DNA from: Clostridia bacterium | GTDB taxonomy: Bacteria; Bacillota; DULZ01 | NCBI GenBank assembly: GCA_012840125.1 | Contig: DULZ01000043.1 | Span: 1-42,072, forward strand | Direction of reading: 5' to 3' | DNA: 42,072 bases | Part shown: positions 15,826 to 25,014 of the stretch, one piece after another | Layout of the letters: each line of letters begins with the position of its first letter | Numbering within the stretch: the first letter of the stretch is position 1 | Notes under the pieces: model-generated | The model's input: only the letters and a program-made list of their open reading frames with translations | Databases searched by the model: none | What the model was told of the DNA's origin: nothing | Made by a program: the position numbers and the translations under genes

Positions 15826-16331
15826 TATCTCAGGTCCCCGGTGCCAAGGGGGATCCAAGTCCTGGGTTGCACGATTTTAAGAATGCGGTAAAGGTTTTCA
15901 ATATCAGACATGGCCGTGTGATCTGCTTGGCCGGCCACGTTAAAATACCTGACCAAGTAATCAAGGGCATAGCTGTCCAGGGAGCTGTCAGCGCCTTTGA
16001 TGGCCTTGATGGAACAGTAAGCCGGGTAATCGGCAGGAAGCCATTCGTAGTAGACCAGGAATTTCCGGTCAAAGGAGCAGTTGTGGGCTACGATGGGATA
16101 AGGATACTTTTGCATAAACTCTTTGAACTTGTTTATATACAGGGCATCCCGGCTGATGTTATAAAAACCGAAGCCGTACTTTTTCCTGCCTTTATATCCC
16201 GGTATCTCCTTGGCCAGGTAAAGCCTGTCCACGATTTCATACTTTTCCACGGCCAGGCAGGCCACTTCATAAATGCCGGTTTGCACATGAAAATCCTGGG
16301 TCTCCAGGTCGATGAGCACCATTTTGTCCAA
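15513..16331 (-). CDS. DnaQ-like 3'-5' exonuclease with C-terminal BRCT domain
   Basis: The 272-residue protein starts with a DEDDh exonuclease domain: LIDLET gives the DxE pair, AHNCSFDRKF the third acid, and HTAMSDIENL the catalytic His and last Asp. After a linker with PRIKPRP, residues ~195-265 form a BRCT domain (DEVICFTGSSRYPRHTMQEI, then TTLLVTGLDPGPKKL), like that of NAD-dependent DNA ligase. Stand-alone exonuclease-BRCT proteins are assigned to DNA repair or proofreading-like roles; the exact role is not known. It is a single leftward gene. A shared hairpin lies after it. Confidence 0.82.
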   Translation of the reverse strand: MDKMVLIDLETQDFHVQTGIYEVACLAVEKYEIVDRLYLAKEIPGYKGRKKYGFGFYNISRDALYINKFKEFMQKYPYPIVAHNCSFDRKFLVYYEWLPADYPAYCSIKAIKGADSSLDSYALDYLVRYFNVAGQADHTAMSDIENLYRILKIVQPRTWIPLGTGDLRYYMPRIKPRPLDEIDLAIDTTDRLKDEVICFTGSSRYPRHTMQEIAIKNGARVVNNITAGTTLLVTGLDPGPKKLAQAREKGIPVIADRDFLAMLDLADRDILA

Positions 16332-16428
16332 CAGCTTTCACCTCGGCGGCCCGCGTGAAGATGGCGGGCTCATATCTTATGTGCGAACGGGAAAACGAGG
16401 GCAAGGCCCGGTTCCCGGTACCGATCAT

Positions 16429-17361
16429 CTAAAGTATATCCCTGCCGGGGCGGTCCAGCAAGAGGTCATCTAAGGCCGCCTTCAATTCCGGGTAACGGAA
16501 GGAAAAACCCGCCCCCAGCATTTTGGCGGGTATGACCCGCTGGCCGTGGAGCAGCATTTCCGACATTTGCCCCAGAGCCGTTTTGAGCAAAAACTCCGGC
16601 ACCGGCAACCAGGCGGGCCTGCGTAAGACCCGGCCGGTGAGCTTGGCGAATTCCCGCATGGTAACGGGATTGGGCGCCGTCCCGTTCACGGGCCCGTTGA
16701 TTCCTTCCTGTGCCAGGATGAATCTTATCATCCGGATTAAGTCTTGCACATGGATCCAGGATATCCACTGGGTGCCCCTGCCTAAAGGGCCCCCCAGGAA
16801 AAAACGATATGGGAGTACCATCCTGGCCAGGGCGCCTTCTTTCCCTAGCACCACACCAATCCTGAGGGTGACCACCCTGGTAGCAGGGTTCTGCACCTGA
16901 TAGGCTTCTGCCTCCCAGTGCCGGCAGACCTGGGCCAGGAAGTCCGGCCCGGCCGCCTCCTCTTCGGTGATTTTCTCATCGCCGCGGGGGCCGTAATAGC
17001 CGACGGCGGAGGCGTTTAATAGAATTCTTGGCTGCATGGTACCGCGGTTAATCGCCGTGACTAAAGCACGAGTGGCATTGACCCTGCTGTTTATAATCTC
17101 CTGCTTCACTGCTCCGGTCCACCGGCGGTTCCCGATGGACGCACCGGCTAGATTGACTACCCCTTCGATGTCCCGGAGCTTGTATCCGGCGGCCGGTGCT
17201 GCCAGCTCCTGCCATGGGATGAACTCGACCTGCCCGGGTAAAGTCTTGGCTGCCTGGGCAGGATTTCTGGTCATGACGGTAACACGCTGTCCTTCCGCCA
17301 GCAAGAACCCGGTCAGGTGCCTTCCCAGAAAACCTGTTCCTCCGGCAATCAGCACATGCAT
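16429..17361 (-). CDS. TIGR01777-family NAD(P)-dependent epimerase (SDR39U1-like)
   Basis: The ~310-residue protein is an extended short-chain dehydrogenase. It has the nucleotide motif GGTGFLGRHL, the internal GVVNLAGASIGNRRW and SAVGYYGPRGDEKITEE segments typical of the TIGR01777 family, and a C-terminal DUF1731-like part (RRPAWLPVPEFLLKTALGQM, ending in a short helix). The YYGPRG tyrosine region replaces the usual YxxxK. The biochemical role of the family is unclear. I chose ATG 17361 after GGGGTG; a GTG at 17370 would add three residues. It diverges from the formate dehydrogenase operon. Confidence 0.82.
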   Translation of the reverse strand: MHVLIAGGTGFLGRHLTGFLLAEGQRVTVMTRNPAQAAKTLPGQVEFIPWQELAAPAAGYKLRDIEGVVNLAGASIGNRRWTGAVKQEIINSRVNATRALVTAINRGTMQPRILLNASAVGYYGPRGDEKITEEEAAGPDFLAQVCRHWEAEAYQVQNPATRVVTLRIGVVLGKEGALARMVLPYRFFLGGPLGRGTQWISWIHVQDLIRMIRFILAQEGINGPVNGTAPNPVTMREFAKLTGRVLRRPAWLPVPEFLLKTALGQMSEMLLHGQRVIPAKMLGAGFSFRYPELKAALDDLLLDRPGRDIL

Positions 17362-17431
17362 GGCTTGCACCCCAATGTGTTTTTTTGTTAGAGATTCTAC
17401 GGGATTAGAGTGAAAACCTCTATACCTTTTT

Positions 17432-17447
17432 AGTAATAATTATTACT
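17432..17447. promoter_or_regulatory. 16-bp perfect palindrome upstream of fdhA
   Basis: AGTAATAATTATTACT lies in the 261-base region between the divergent epimerase and formate dehydrogenase genes. It has the form of a dimeric regulator site. No matching regulator is in the window. Confidence 0.4.
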
Positions 17448-17574
17448 TAAAGTCGATTTCTGACGGATGGCGGGGATAATCGTGGAAAACAGGCGATGCC
17501 AGGTCTGTGACGGGATATGGACGAACCGCCGGAACATTGTCTCGTACGGCATTTTGTGCTAAAGTGGTTAATAA

Positions 17575-17591
17575 AGTATTATCAAAATACT
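17575..17591. promoter_or_regulatory. Inverted repeat near the fdhA start
   Basis: AGTATT-N5-AATACT lies about 30 bases before the fdhA start and just upstream of its AGGAGGG ribosome site. It shares the AGTA...TACT ends of the palindrome at 17432, so both could bind one regulator. No clear -35/-10 pair was settled on here. Confidence 0.35.
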
Positions 17592-17622
17592 GCCAAAGGC
17601 GAGAAGCTAGGAGGGATAGTCT

Positions 17623-20600
17623 TTGAAGCTCAACCGCCGGGAGTTTTTGAAACTTTCAGGCGCCGCGGGAGCGGGGTTGATGCTGGCGGAGTTGGGATTT
17701 GACGTGACTCCCGTTAAGGCATCAGCTGGCCAGTTCAAGTTGGACGGGGCCAGGGAGTTTAAATCCGTCTGCACTTTTTGTTCCTGCGGCTGCGGCATGA
17801 TCTGCCATGAACGAAACGGCAAGCTGATCAATTTGGAAGGAGATCCCGATCACATTATTAATGAAGGTTCCTTGTGCAGCAAGGGTGCCTCCATGTCGGT
17901 CCTGCCCAACTCAGACCAGCGGGTGACCACGCCTCTCTACCGGGCGCCGGGCAGTGATCGCTGGGAAGAAATCACTTGGGAAGAGGCAATCGAAAAAATT
18001 GCTCAGAAAATTATCAATATTCGCAATAACCACTGGATTAGCGAGGAAACCATCGGAGGCCAGACGTACAAGGTCAACCGCACCGATGCCCTGGCTTTCG
18101 TGGGGGGTGCCCAGAATAACAATGAGGAATGCTACTTGTTCACCAAAATGGCCCGTCTCTTGGGCAGCCCTTATGTAGAACACCAGGCTCGTCTCTGACA
18201 CAGTCCCACGGTTCCCAGTTTGGGAGCTTCCTTTGGTCGCGGTGCCATGACGAACCACTGGCTTGATTTGAAAAATGCTAAGGTGTTCTTAATTGAGGGC
18301 AGTAACTGTGCCGAAAACCATCCCATGTCCATGAAATGGATCATGCGGGCCAAGGAAAAGGGAGCCAAGATTATTCATGTGGATCCCCGTTTCACCAGGA
18401 CTTCTAAAGTGGCGGACATCTTCGCCCAGATTCGCCCCGGCACTGATATTGCCTTCTTAGGGGCAATTATCAATTATGTGTTGGAAAACAAGCTTTATGA
18501 TGAACAGTATGTTGTGGAGCATACGAATGCCTTGTTCCTCATCCGGGATGATTTTTCTTTTCATGAGGGATTGTTCTCCGGTTATGATGGGGCGGCATTC
18601 AAGTACGATACCTCTTCGTGGGGTTACGCTATGGATGCAGAGGGCAAACCCGTGAAGGCGGACAGCCTGGATGATCCCAGATGCGTCTTTAGCAAGTTAA
18701 AAGAATTTTTCAAACGTTATGATTTAAAAACAGCCTCATCCATTTGCGGTATTCCCGAAGAGACCATTCAATTAATTGCCGAGACTTATGCCAATAACCG
18801 GCCGGGCACCATCTTATACGCCTTGGGCATGACCCAGCACACCGTGGGTGTGCAGAATATCAGGTGTTTTGCCATTCTACAGTTGCTCCTGGGCAATATG
18901 GGGAAACCAGGCGGCGGGGTCAATGCCTTAAGGGGAGAGCCCAATGTGCAAGGGGCCACCGATATGGCGGTGCTCTTCCACATCCTGCCCGGTTACTTGA
19001 GCATGCCTAATCATGATGATCTGAATTTGGATATCTGGACTTCTAAATACGGCACTTTCCGCCGGACCTTTATGGTCAACCTGTTAAAAGGCTGGTTCGG
19101 CGAGCATGCCACACCGGAAAACGATTTCGGCTTCAACTTGCTGATGAAGAAAAACGGTACCGCCAACTACTCCATTTACCGCATTTTTGAGTCGGCATTA
19201 GAAGGCAAGATTAAAATGCTGTACGTCATGGGGCAGAACCCGGCGGTCAGTAACCCCAACTTGCATCTCGTGCACGAGGCCTTGGGCAAGTTGGATACGC
19301 TGGTGGTAGCGGACTTGTTCATTACGGAAACGGCCGCCTTCTGGGAAAGGCCCGGCGCGGATCCGTCCACCATTGACACGGAAGTCATCTTTTTACCGGC
19401 CAAGTCTTTCCTCGAAAAAGAAGGTTCCCTGACCAATTCCGGCCGGATGGTGCAGTGGCGCTATACCACCCTGGATACCCTGGGTCAGACCAGATCCGAC
19501 TTGGAAATCATTGATATGATTTTCTGCCGGATCCGGGAACTGGTAGCCGGCTCCACCGATGAGAAAGATCAGCCGATTTTAAAGGCGAACTGGAATTACG
19601 TCAGGGATAAACACATGGCGGAACAAGTGTTGAAAGAAATCAACGGCTATCACGTGGCTACCGGTCAACCGGTGAACGGCATCGGTGAACTCAAAGCGGA
19701 CGGTTCTACTTCCTCCGGGAACTGGATTTATGCGGGAGTGTTTGCCAACAATGTCAATTTGGCCAAGCGGGACGACGGGAAAAATGATCCGGGCGGTTTA
19801 GGCATTTATCCCAACTTCCGCTGGACCTGGCCCGGCAACATTCACATCCTGTACAACCGGGCTTCCTGCGATAAGGACGGGCGTCCCTATGATCCGGCCC
19901 AGAAACTGGTGTGGTGGGATCCCATCCTAGGCCGCTGGACCGGGTTTGACAATCCGGACGTGCCCAACGCTGCCCATGGGCCGGATACCCCCAACGGGCT
20001 GCGAGCTTTCCGGATGACCGGGGAAGGAGTGGGACGGCTCTTTGCAGCTCCTTACAAAGACCCGCAGCCGGATACCGTTTTGCCGCGGGATGCTTCCACC
20101 GTGCTGGCTGACGGGCCGCTACCGGAGTTTTATGAGCCCATAGAAAGCCCGACGGAAAACATCCTGCACCCGGCGGTACCTAACAATCCATGCTTGAAGT
20201 ACCCGCGGGTGGCCAGCCTGCAGCCCATCGGCCATGCCCAGGAGTATCCTTACGTGCTGTGTACCGCCACCGTGTCCGAGCACTGGTGCGGTGGAGCTCT
20301 TACCAGGAACGTGCCGTGGTTGAATGAACTGGTCAAGGAGACTTACGTGGAAATCCCCGTGACCCTGGCTGCCAAGCTCAATATCAAGAACGGAGACAGC
20401 GTCAAGGTTTGGTCAGCCCGGGGAGAGGTACTGGCGAAAGCCATGGTAACCAACCGGATTCATACCTTGATCATTAACGGCAAAGAAGTGGAAACCATTT
20501 GGATGCCGTATAACTGGGGCTATAAAGGTTTAAGCCAAGCCGCCAGTACCAACTTAGTGACCATCGATGCCGGTGACCCGAATACATGGATTCAAGAAAG

Positions 20601-20634
20601 CAAGGTTTGCATGGTCAACATGGTTAAGGTTTAG
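17623..20634 (+). CDS. fdhA: Formate dehydrogenase catalytic subunit, selenocysteine-containing
   Basis: One 1003-residue protein is encoded through an in-frame TGA at 18196-18198 (residue 192), read as selenocysteine. The context HQARL-Sec-HSPTV is the classic formate dehydrogenase active site, and both halves share one frame. A Tat signal (NRREFLKLSG) at the N-terminus points to export. A 4Fe-4S site uses Cys50, Cys53, Cys57 and Cys85. The rest is the Mo/W-bis-MGD domain, including GEPNVQGATDM and the C-terminal molydopterin-binding part. Length matches FDH-N/O type subunits. The TTG start follows AGGAGGG. With the iron-sulfur and cytochrome b subunits downstream, it should oxidise formate at the outer face and feed quinone. 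Without recoding it would be mis-split into 17623-18198 and 18220-20634. Confidence 0.95.
18196..18228 (+). promoter_or_regulatory. Selenocysteine UGA with SECIS hairpin
   Basis: The UGA is followed after 11 bases by GGTTCCCA-GTT-TGGGAGCT (18210-18228). All positions of the stem pair, two to three as G-U, and GU is in the tip loop. E. coli fdhF has its SECIS minihelix at the same 11-base distance, also starting GGUU and with GU in the loop. This should recruit SelB. Confidence 0.85.
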
Positions 20635-20658
20635 ACATGACAGCGAAGGGGATAGGAC

Positions 20659-21522
20659 ATGAAAGAACTGCGTGACGCTATCGAGGCATGGGTGGCTTTG
20701 CATCCACATCTGAAAGAAATCGGCCGGTTACAGCAGTTGGTGTTGTGGGTCTGGGATCAACATGCACCGGCAGGGGACTTGAAGGAGCCGGTAGTGAATT
20801 GGCATGAAGTGAAGCGGGAACTGCAAAGAGGAAAACCGGCCATCACGGTGGCGGCCTGGCACGAGGTCATGGTCCGGCAGGCCGCGGTACTGCTGCAGCA
20901 AATGACGGCGGCCTTTGCTGCAGCGGATTTGCCAGGGGAATTGCGCCGGCAAGCCCAGCGCCTGCAGGCGTTGTTTGAGGACCAACCGGAATTACCCGGC
21001 CGTCTCATCCAAGATGCTTTGGCGGATCAGGGGCCTGGCCTGGCTGAGCTGGAGCGGGCCGGAGTAAGTCCCGGCGTAGCCGTATTTTTCCTGTGGAGTG
21101 TGCTGCCGCGCCTCTTGCAGCCGCTGATCCAGCAAGTGGAAAGCTGGCAGCAGAGCGGCCAATGGGAAAGGGCCTATTGTCCCGTTTGCGGGCAGCTGCC
21201 GGCCATGGCCCACCTGGTGAGAACGGGTAAAGGCCGGGAACGGGAACTGGTTTGCGGTCGCTGCCAGACCCGGTGGCACTATAAACGGATGGGCTGCCCT
21301 TATTGTGAAAGCGATGATTACGGGGCCCTTAAAATCCTTGAACCCCATGGGGCCCCCGATTGGCGGATTGACACCTGCGACCACTGCCGGGGCTACCTCA
21401 AAACCTATACCGGTGAAGGTAACGAGGCAGTGGCGCTGGCGGACTGGTCCACGCTGCATTTTGATGTAATCGGGCAAAACCGTGGGTTTCAGCGGTTCGG
21501 TTTTCAGCGGTATCAAATTTAA
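20659..21522 (+). CDS. fdhE: Formate dehydrogenase accessory protein FdhE
   Basis: The 287-residue protein has a helical N-terminal half and a C-terminal zinc/iron-ribbon region with four CxxC motifs: CPVCGQLP, CGRC, CPYC and CDHC. This is the FdhE pattern. FdhE is a cytoplasmic factor needed for maturation or redox control of exported formate dehydrogenases. It follows fdhA by 24 bases, and GGGGATAG precedes its ATG. The position between catalytic subunit and electron-transfer subunits supports the call. Confidence 0.88.
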   Translation: MKELRDAIEAWVALHPHLKEIGRLQQLVLWVWDQHAPAGDLKEPVVNWHEVKRELQRGKPAITVAAWHEVMVRQAAVLLQQMTAAFAAADLPGELRRQAQRLQALFEDQPELPGRLIQDALADQGPGLAELERAGVSPGVAVFFLWSVLPRLLQPLIQQVESWQQSGQWERAYCPVCGQLPAMAHLVRTGKGRERELVCGRCQTRWHYKRMGCPYCESDDYGALKILEPHGAPDWRIDTCDHCRGYLKTYTGEGNEAVALADWSTLHFDVIGQNRGFQRFGFQRYQI

Positions 21523-21542
21523 AGGGCAGGGGATGATGGCAG

Positions 21543-22709
21543 TTGATTTATCTTGACAACGCAGCAACTTCTTTTCCGAAGCCTCAGGTGGTGAAAGCCG
21601 GCGTCCTGGAGTGGTTGGAAACCGGCTCCGGGTCACCGGGCCGCGGTAACCATGGAGCAGCTTTGCAAGCAGACCGGACGGTGATGGAAATACGCAAACA
21701 ATTGGCGCGGTTTTTCGGCTTAAGGGACGAGTGGCGCCTGGTCTTCACCTACAGTGCCACGGATGCCCTGAACCTGGCAATTCAAGGCTTTGTCGAACCG
21801 GGAGATCATGTGATCATTTCAGGTATGGAGCACAACTCCGTTTTGCGTCCCTTACGCCATTTGGAAAAGGAGGGCATCATCACCCTCACCATCGTTCCCT
21901 GCGATGAAGCGGGATATATTAAGCTGCCTGAATTGCTGCAGGCTTTAAACAGCAACACCAGGCTGGTGGTGATCAGCCATGCTTCCAATGTGACCGGGAC
22001 TATACAACCGGTGGCGGAAATCGGGCGCCAGGTGCGGGAGCACGGTGCTTATTTGCTGGTGGATGCCGCCCAAACGGCGGGGGTTGTACCGGTGGACATG
22101 GAGGCCATGCATGCGGACATGATTGCTTGTGCCGGGCACAAGGGACTGTTCGGATTGCCGGGGACCGGCCTGCTCGTGATTGGGCCCCGGGTGGAAAACA
22201 TTCGGCCTTTGCGGCAGGGAGGCACCGGCTATAATTCGGAATCCGAATTCCAACCGGCCAACTGGCCGGAGGCCTTCGAGGCAGGCACTTTCAACATGCC
22301 CGGCATTATCTCCTTGGGTAAAGGCCTGCAGTTTATCGAGGAGCAGGGGCTGAACCAGATTGCCCGGCGGGAGCAGGAACTCTTGGAAATGCTGTGGGAT
22401 GGGCTAACGCGCATTCCGAACATCCGCTTGTACGGTCCTAAACCCGGCGAACCCCGGGTGGCGGTGCTGTCTTTTAACATCCCGGGATGGGAAGCGGAGG
22501 ATGTAGCCGCTATCCTGCAGCACAATTACGGGATCCAGGTGCGGGCAGGACTGCACTGTGCGCCCCTGGCCCACCGGACCATGGGGACCCATCCCGCCGG
22601 AACCGTCCGGGTGAGCCCCGGGTATTTTACGGAACCGCAGGAGATTGAACAACTCATCCAGGCCGTAAGGAATATCAGCTTCACGCAAGTGAACTGGATG
22701 TTAGCTTAA
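21543..22709 (+). CDS. Cysteine desulfurase family protein (class V aminotransferase, TIGR01977-like)
   Basis: The 388-residue protein is a PLP-dependent class V aminotransferase. It has the N-terminus IYLDNAATSFPKP, the substrate/PLP His in SGMEHNSVLRPL, HASNVTGTIQP, the PLP Lys in CAGHKGLFGLPGTG, and the nucleophile Cys in RAGLHCAPLAHRT. The last is the group II (SufS/CsdB) form. The TTG start lies after GGCAGGGGATG. Relatives of the TIGR01977 group are often found in selenium or molybdenum enzyme operons. Here it may supply sulfur to FdhD-type activation of the Mo cofactor, or selenium for selenophosphate. Both are inference from its place inside the fdh operon. Confidence 0.82.
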   Translation: MIYLDNAATSFPKPQVVKAGVLEWLETGSGSPGRGNHGAALQADRTVMEIRKQLARFFGLRDEWRLVFTYSATDALNLAIQGFVEPGDHVIISGMEHNSVLRPLRHLEKEGIITLTIVPCDEAGYIKLPELLQALNSNTRLVVISHASNVTGTIQPVAEIGRQVREHGAYLLVDAAQTAGVVPVDMEAMHADMIACAGHKGLFGLPGTGLLVIGPRVENIRPLRQGGTGYNSESEFQPANWPEAFEAGTFNMPGIISLGKGLQFIEEQGLNQIARREQELLEMLWDGLTRIPNIRLYGPKPGEPRVAVLSFNIPGWEAEDVAAILQHNYGIQVRAGLHCAPLAHRTMGTHPAGTVRVSPGYFTEPQEIEQLIQAVRNISFTQVNWMLA

Positions 22710-22761
22710 AAGGGTGGGAGAGAGGTCAAATTGTGTGACGGAGAGCGAGAGGAGGAGTCCG

Positions 22762-23586
22762 ATGGAAATAGCCCTATTACAAGATGTTTCCAAGTGTACC
22801 GGGTGTCGCGCCTGCATGGTCGCCTGTAAACAATGGAAAGGACTTCCGGCAGATCCGACTCCCTTTACCGGTGCATACCAATCACATCCGGATCTCAGTG
22901 CGAAAACCTATACCTTGATCCGGATGACGGAACAGGTGGATAACGGTATCCTACGCTGGCATTTCGTCAAATTCCAGTGCATGCACTGCGCGGAAGCCGC
23001 CTGTGTCAAGGCGTGTCCCCAGAAGGCTCTCTACCATGCCGATAACGGTATCGTAGCCTTCGACCGGGATCGTTGTGTCGGCTGCGGCTATTGTGTCAAC
23101 AACTGTCCCTTTGGCGTGCCCCATTTAGATAAGGCAGCCCACAAGAGCACGAAATGCAATTTCTGCGAAGACCGGATTGCCAAGGGAATGCCCCCCGCTT
23201 GCGCCAAAACGTGCCCCCCCGGCGCCCTGCAATTCGGTCCCAGGGACAAAATGGTGGCCGTAGCGGAAGCGAGGGTGCGGCAGCTGCAAGAAACTTTCCC
23301 CCGGGCCCAAACCTACGGCATTAATGAGCTGGGCGTGGGCGGCACCCACATGATCTATGTGCTGCAGGATGCGCCGGAAGTTTACGGGCTGCCGGCCAAC
23401 CCCAGGGTGCCGGTGTCCCTGTACATCTGGAAAGATGTGGTCCAGCCGTTAGGCAAGCTGGCCATGGGAGGGGCTCTGGGCGTAGCCGCCATCAGCTACC
23501 TGTACCAGCGGTACCAGCTGGGCGCCCAGCGGCTTGAGGCCGGAGAAACCGGGGTCGATGAGAAGCAGAAAGGGGTGGGTGCCTGA
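22762..23586 (+). CDS. fdhB: Formate dehydrogenase iron-sulfur subunit
   Basis: The 274-residue protein carries four ferredoxin-type cysteine clusters: CTGCRACMVACKQ, CMHCAEAACVKACP, CVGCGYCVNNCP and CNFCEDR...CAKTCP. A single C-terminal helix (about 240-258) anchors it. This matches the FdnH/FdoH beta subunit that wires FdhA to the cytochrome. The start is ATG 22762 after GAGGAGGAG; the GTG at 22714 would add 16 unlikely residues. Its stop overlaps the next start as TGATG. Confidence 0.93.
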   Translation: MEIALLQDVSKCTGCRACMVACKQWKGLPADPTPFTGAYQSHPDLSAKTYTLIRMTEQVDNGILRWHFVKFQCMHCAEAACVKACPQKALYHADNGIVAFDRDRCVGCGYCVNNCPFGVPHLDKAAHKSTKCNFCEDRIAKGMPPACAKTCPPGALQFGPRDKMVAVAEARVRQLQETFPRAQTYGINELGVGGTHMIYVLQDAPEVYGLPANPRVPVSLYIWKDVVQPLGKLAMGGALGVAAISYLYQRYQLGAQRLEAGETGVDEKQKGVGA

Positions 23587-24233
23587 TGAAAGATAAGGTT
23601 TATCGTTTTTCCAAGACGGCCAGGTTTGTCCATTGGCTTTACGCGTGCTCCTATCTTATTCTGCTCTTCACCGGGCTGCTGTTGTTTACCGACTGGTTCG
23701 ACTTTCTTGCTCCGGTGTTCGGCGGTTTTAGAGGCGCCCAAATAGTGCACCGGGTGGTGGCCATTATCTTCATCTTGCCGGCCGTAATCTTCATACTGTT
23801 TGACTTCAAGAATTTCAGGGGCTGGCTGAAGGAGAGTTTCACCTGGACCAAGGACGATTTCCGAGCCCTGCCCCTGTTGGTCAAGAACATCCTGGGCATG
23901 AAGGCGGACATCCCGCCCCAAGGATTTATTAACGCCGGGGAGAAGCTGAACTCTTTGATGGTCATGGTCTTTACGGTGGTGATTATTGTTTCCGGGTTCA
24001 TCAAATGGTTCCCGGGGCATTTCGACATTAGCTTGGTGCGCTGGGCTTCAGCGGTGCACAGCGGTGCCGTGGCTTTAATGACTCCTATCGCCATCGTGCA
24101 CATGTACCTGGGTTTGCTGAGCCCCAATTCAAAAGCCTCCCTGTCCGGCATGCTCTACGGCTGGGTGGACGCCACCTATGCCAAGGAGCACCATGAAAAA
24201 TGGTACAACGAAGTCATGTCTATTAAGAAGTAG
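23586..24233 (+). CDS. fdhC: Formate dehydrogenase cytochrome b subunit
   Basis: The 215-residue protein has four helices and the layout of the FdnI/FdoI gamma subunit. Candidate haem ligands are His in ARFVHWLYA (helix 1), IVHRVVAI (helix 2), and AVHSGAVAL and AIVHMYLGL (helix 4). It should accept electrons from FdhB and reduce menaquinone. It is the last gene of the operon and is followed by a strong terminator. Confidence 0.92.
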   Translation: MKDKVYRFSKTARFVHWLYACSYLILLFTGLLLFTDWFDFLAPVFGGFRGAQIVHRVVAIIFILPAVIFILFDFKNFRGWLKESFTWTKDDFRALPLLVKNILGMKADIPPQGFINAGEKLNSLMVMVFTVVIIVSGFIKWFPGHFDISLVRWASAVHSGAVALMTPIAIVHMYLGLLSPNSKASLSGMLYGWVDATYAKEHHEKWYNEVMSIKK

Positions 24234-24239
24234 GAATTT

Positions 24240-24286
24240 GAAAGCCCGGTCACGGCATTTGGCCCGTGACCGGGCTTTCTTGGTTC
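24240..24286 (+). terminator. Strong Rho-independent terminator after fdhC
   Basis: GAAAGCCCGGTCACGG and CCGTGACCGGGCTTTC form a perfect 16-bp stem with an 8-base loop, followed by a short T-rich stretch. It starts seven bases after the stop codon. Confidence 0.9.
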
Positions 24287-24295
24287 CGGCGGCCT

Positions 24296-24429
24296 GTGTT
24301 TCTTTTGAAGCATACGGTGACAATGATATTCAATTCCATGTGAGCCGGGAAGGATTGTCCGGTGAGTACGATATCTACCTTAACATAGACAACTTGAGAT
24401 ATGATACCAAGTATTCCATAAAACTCTAA
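24296..24429 (+). pseudogene. C-terminal remnant of an unidentified protein
   Basis: The frame from a GTG at 24296 to the stop at 24429 reads as plausible protein (FEAYGDNDIQFHVSREGLSG, then YDIYLNIDNLRYDTKYSIKL). The composition suggests the end of a beta-sandwich type domain. No ribosome site or start belongs to it; open frame upstream crosses the terminator. It is probably the tail of a lost gene. It opens a stretch of decayed genes that continues to 25164. Confidence 0.35.
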
Positions 24430-24442
24430 AGAGGTGGAAAAC

Positions 24443-24678
24443 ATGGCTCTCCAGAGCTTAAGTCCTGATGTTTTTATGGAAAAAGTTTATGAAGGAAGAC
24501 CCGGCTTTTACCATGTGGATGTGGAAGCCCACCAGGGTTTGTTCCAGCATTTTTCGGCCTGAAAGGGGTGCCCCAAATCCTCTTTTTCCGTGAAGGCGCT
24601 TATCAAGGCAAACTGGCCGGGGAAACGAAAGAAGATGAATTGGGAGCGACAATAGCCGGGATCCCGGCGCAAGATTAG
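24443..24678 (+). pseudogene. Thioredoxin-like gene, internally deleted and frameshifted
   Basis: After GAGGTGG the ATG at 24443 starts MALQSLSPDVFMEKVYEGRP, like a thioredoxin N-terminus. The frame stops at 24560. In another frame the text continues FGLKGVPQILFFREGAYQG, matching the cis-Pro and last strands of thioredoxin, to a TAG at 24676. The central segment with the active-site CxxC is missing, replaced by a direct join to HVDVEAHQGLF. So there is one internal deletion and one frameshift near 24550. It cannot be an active thioredoxin. Confidence 0.7.
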
Positions 24679-24696
24679 CGGGAGGGAGTGATCGGG

Positions 24697-25014
24697 GTGA
24701 TAGGAAACTACGATTTAGTCATTATCGGCGGAGGCCCGGCGAAAAAAGGCTGAGGGGTAGCGGTGTGGCCTACTGTGCTATTTGTGATGCGAAATTTTGC
24801 GAGGGAGAAGATGCGGTGGTCATCGGCAGCGGGGATCATGCCATTGAAGAAGGCATGTACCTCACTAAGTTTGCTCGCAAAGTAACGGTTATTGTCCTGC
24901 ACGACGAAGGAGTGTTAGACTGCAACAAGGTCAGCGCGGAAAAAGCCTTCCAAAACGAAAAAATGGAGTTTCTTTGGAACTTCACCATTGAGGCAGTGCT
25001 TGGAGAAGAGCAGG
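24697..25014 (+). pseudogene. Thioredoxin reductase remnant with large internal deletion
   Basis: A GTG start after GGGAGGGAG gives VIGNYDLVIIGGGPA, the FAD-binding start of thioredoxin reductase, and then a stop after KKG. Another frame resumes at the redox site (GVAYCAICDAKF) and NADPH fold (AVVIGSGDHAIEEGMYLTKF), to MEFLWNFTIEAVLG. Roughly a hundred residues between the FAD motif and the CxxC are absent, and the C-terminal third is lost too. It is a decayed partner of the thioredoxin remnant upstream. Confidence 0.78.

Noticed and set aside
24697-25014. Second selenoprotein, with TGA after the FAD motif of the thioredoxin reductase
   Set aside because: Reading through this TGA gives no reductase sequence; the matching text resumes in another frame after a large deletion.
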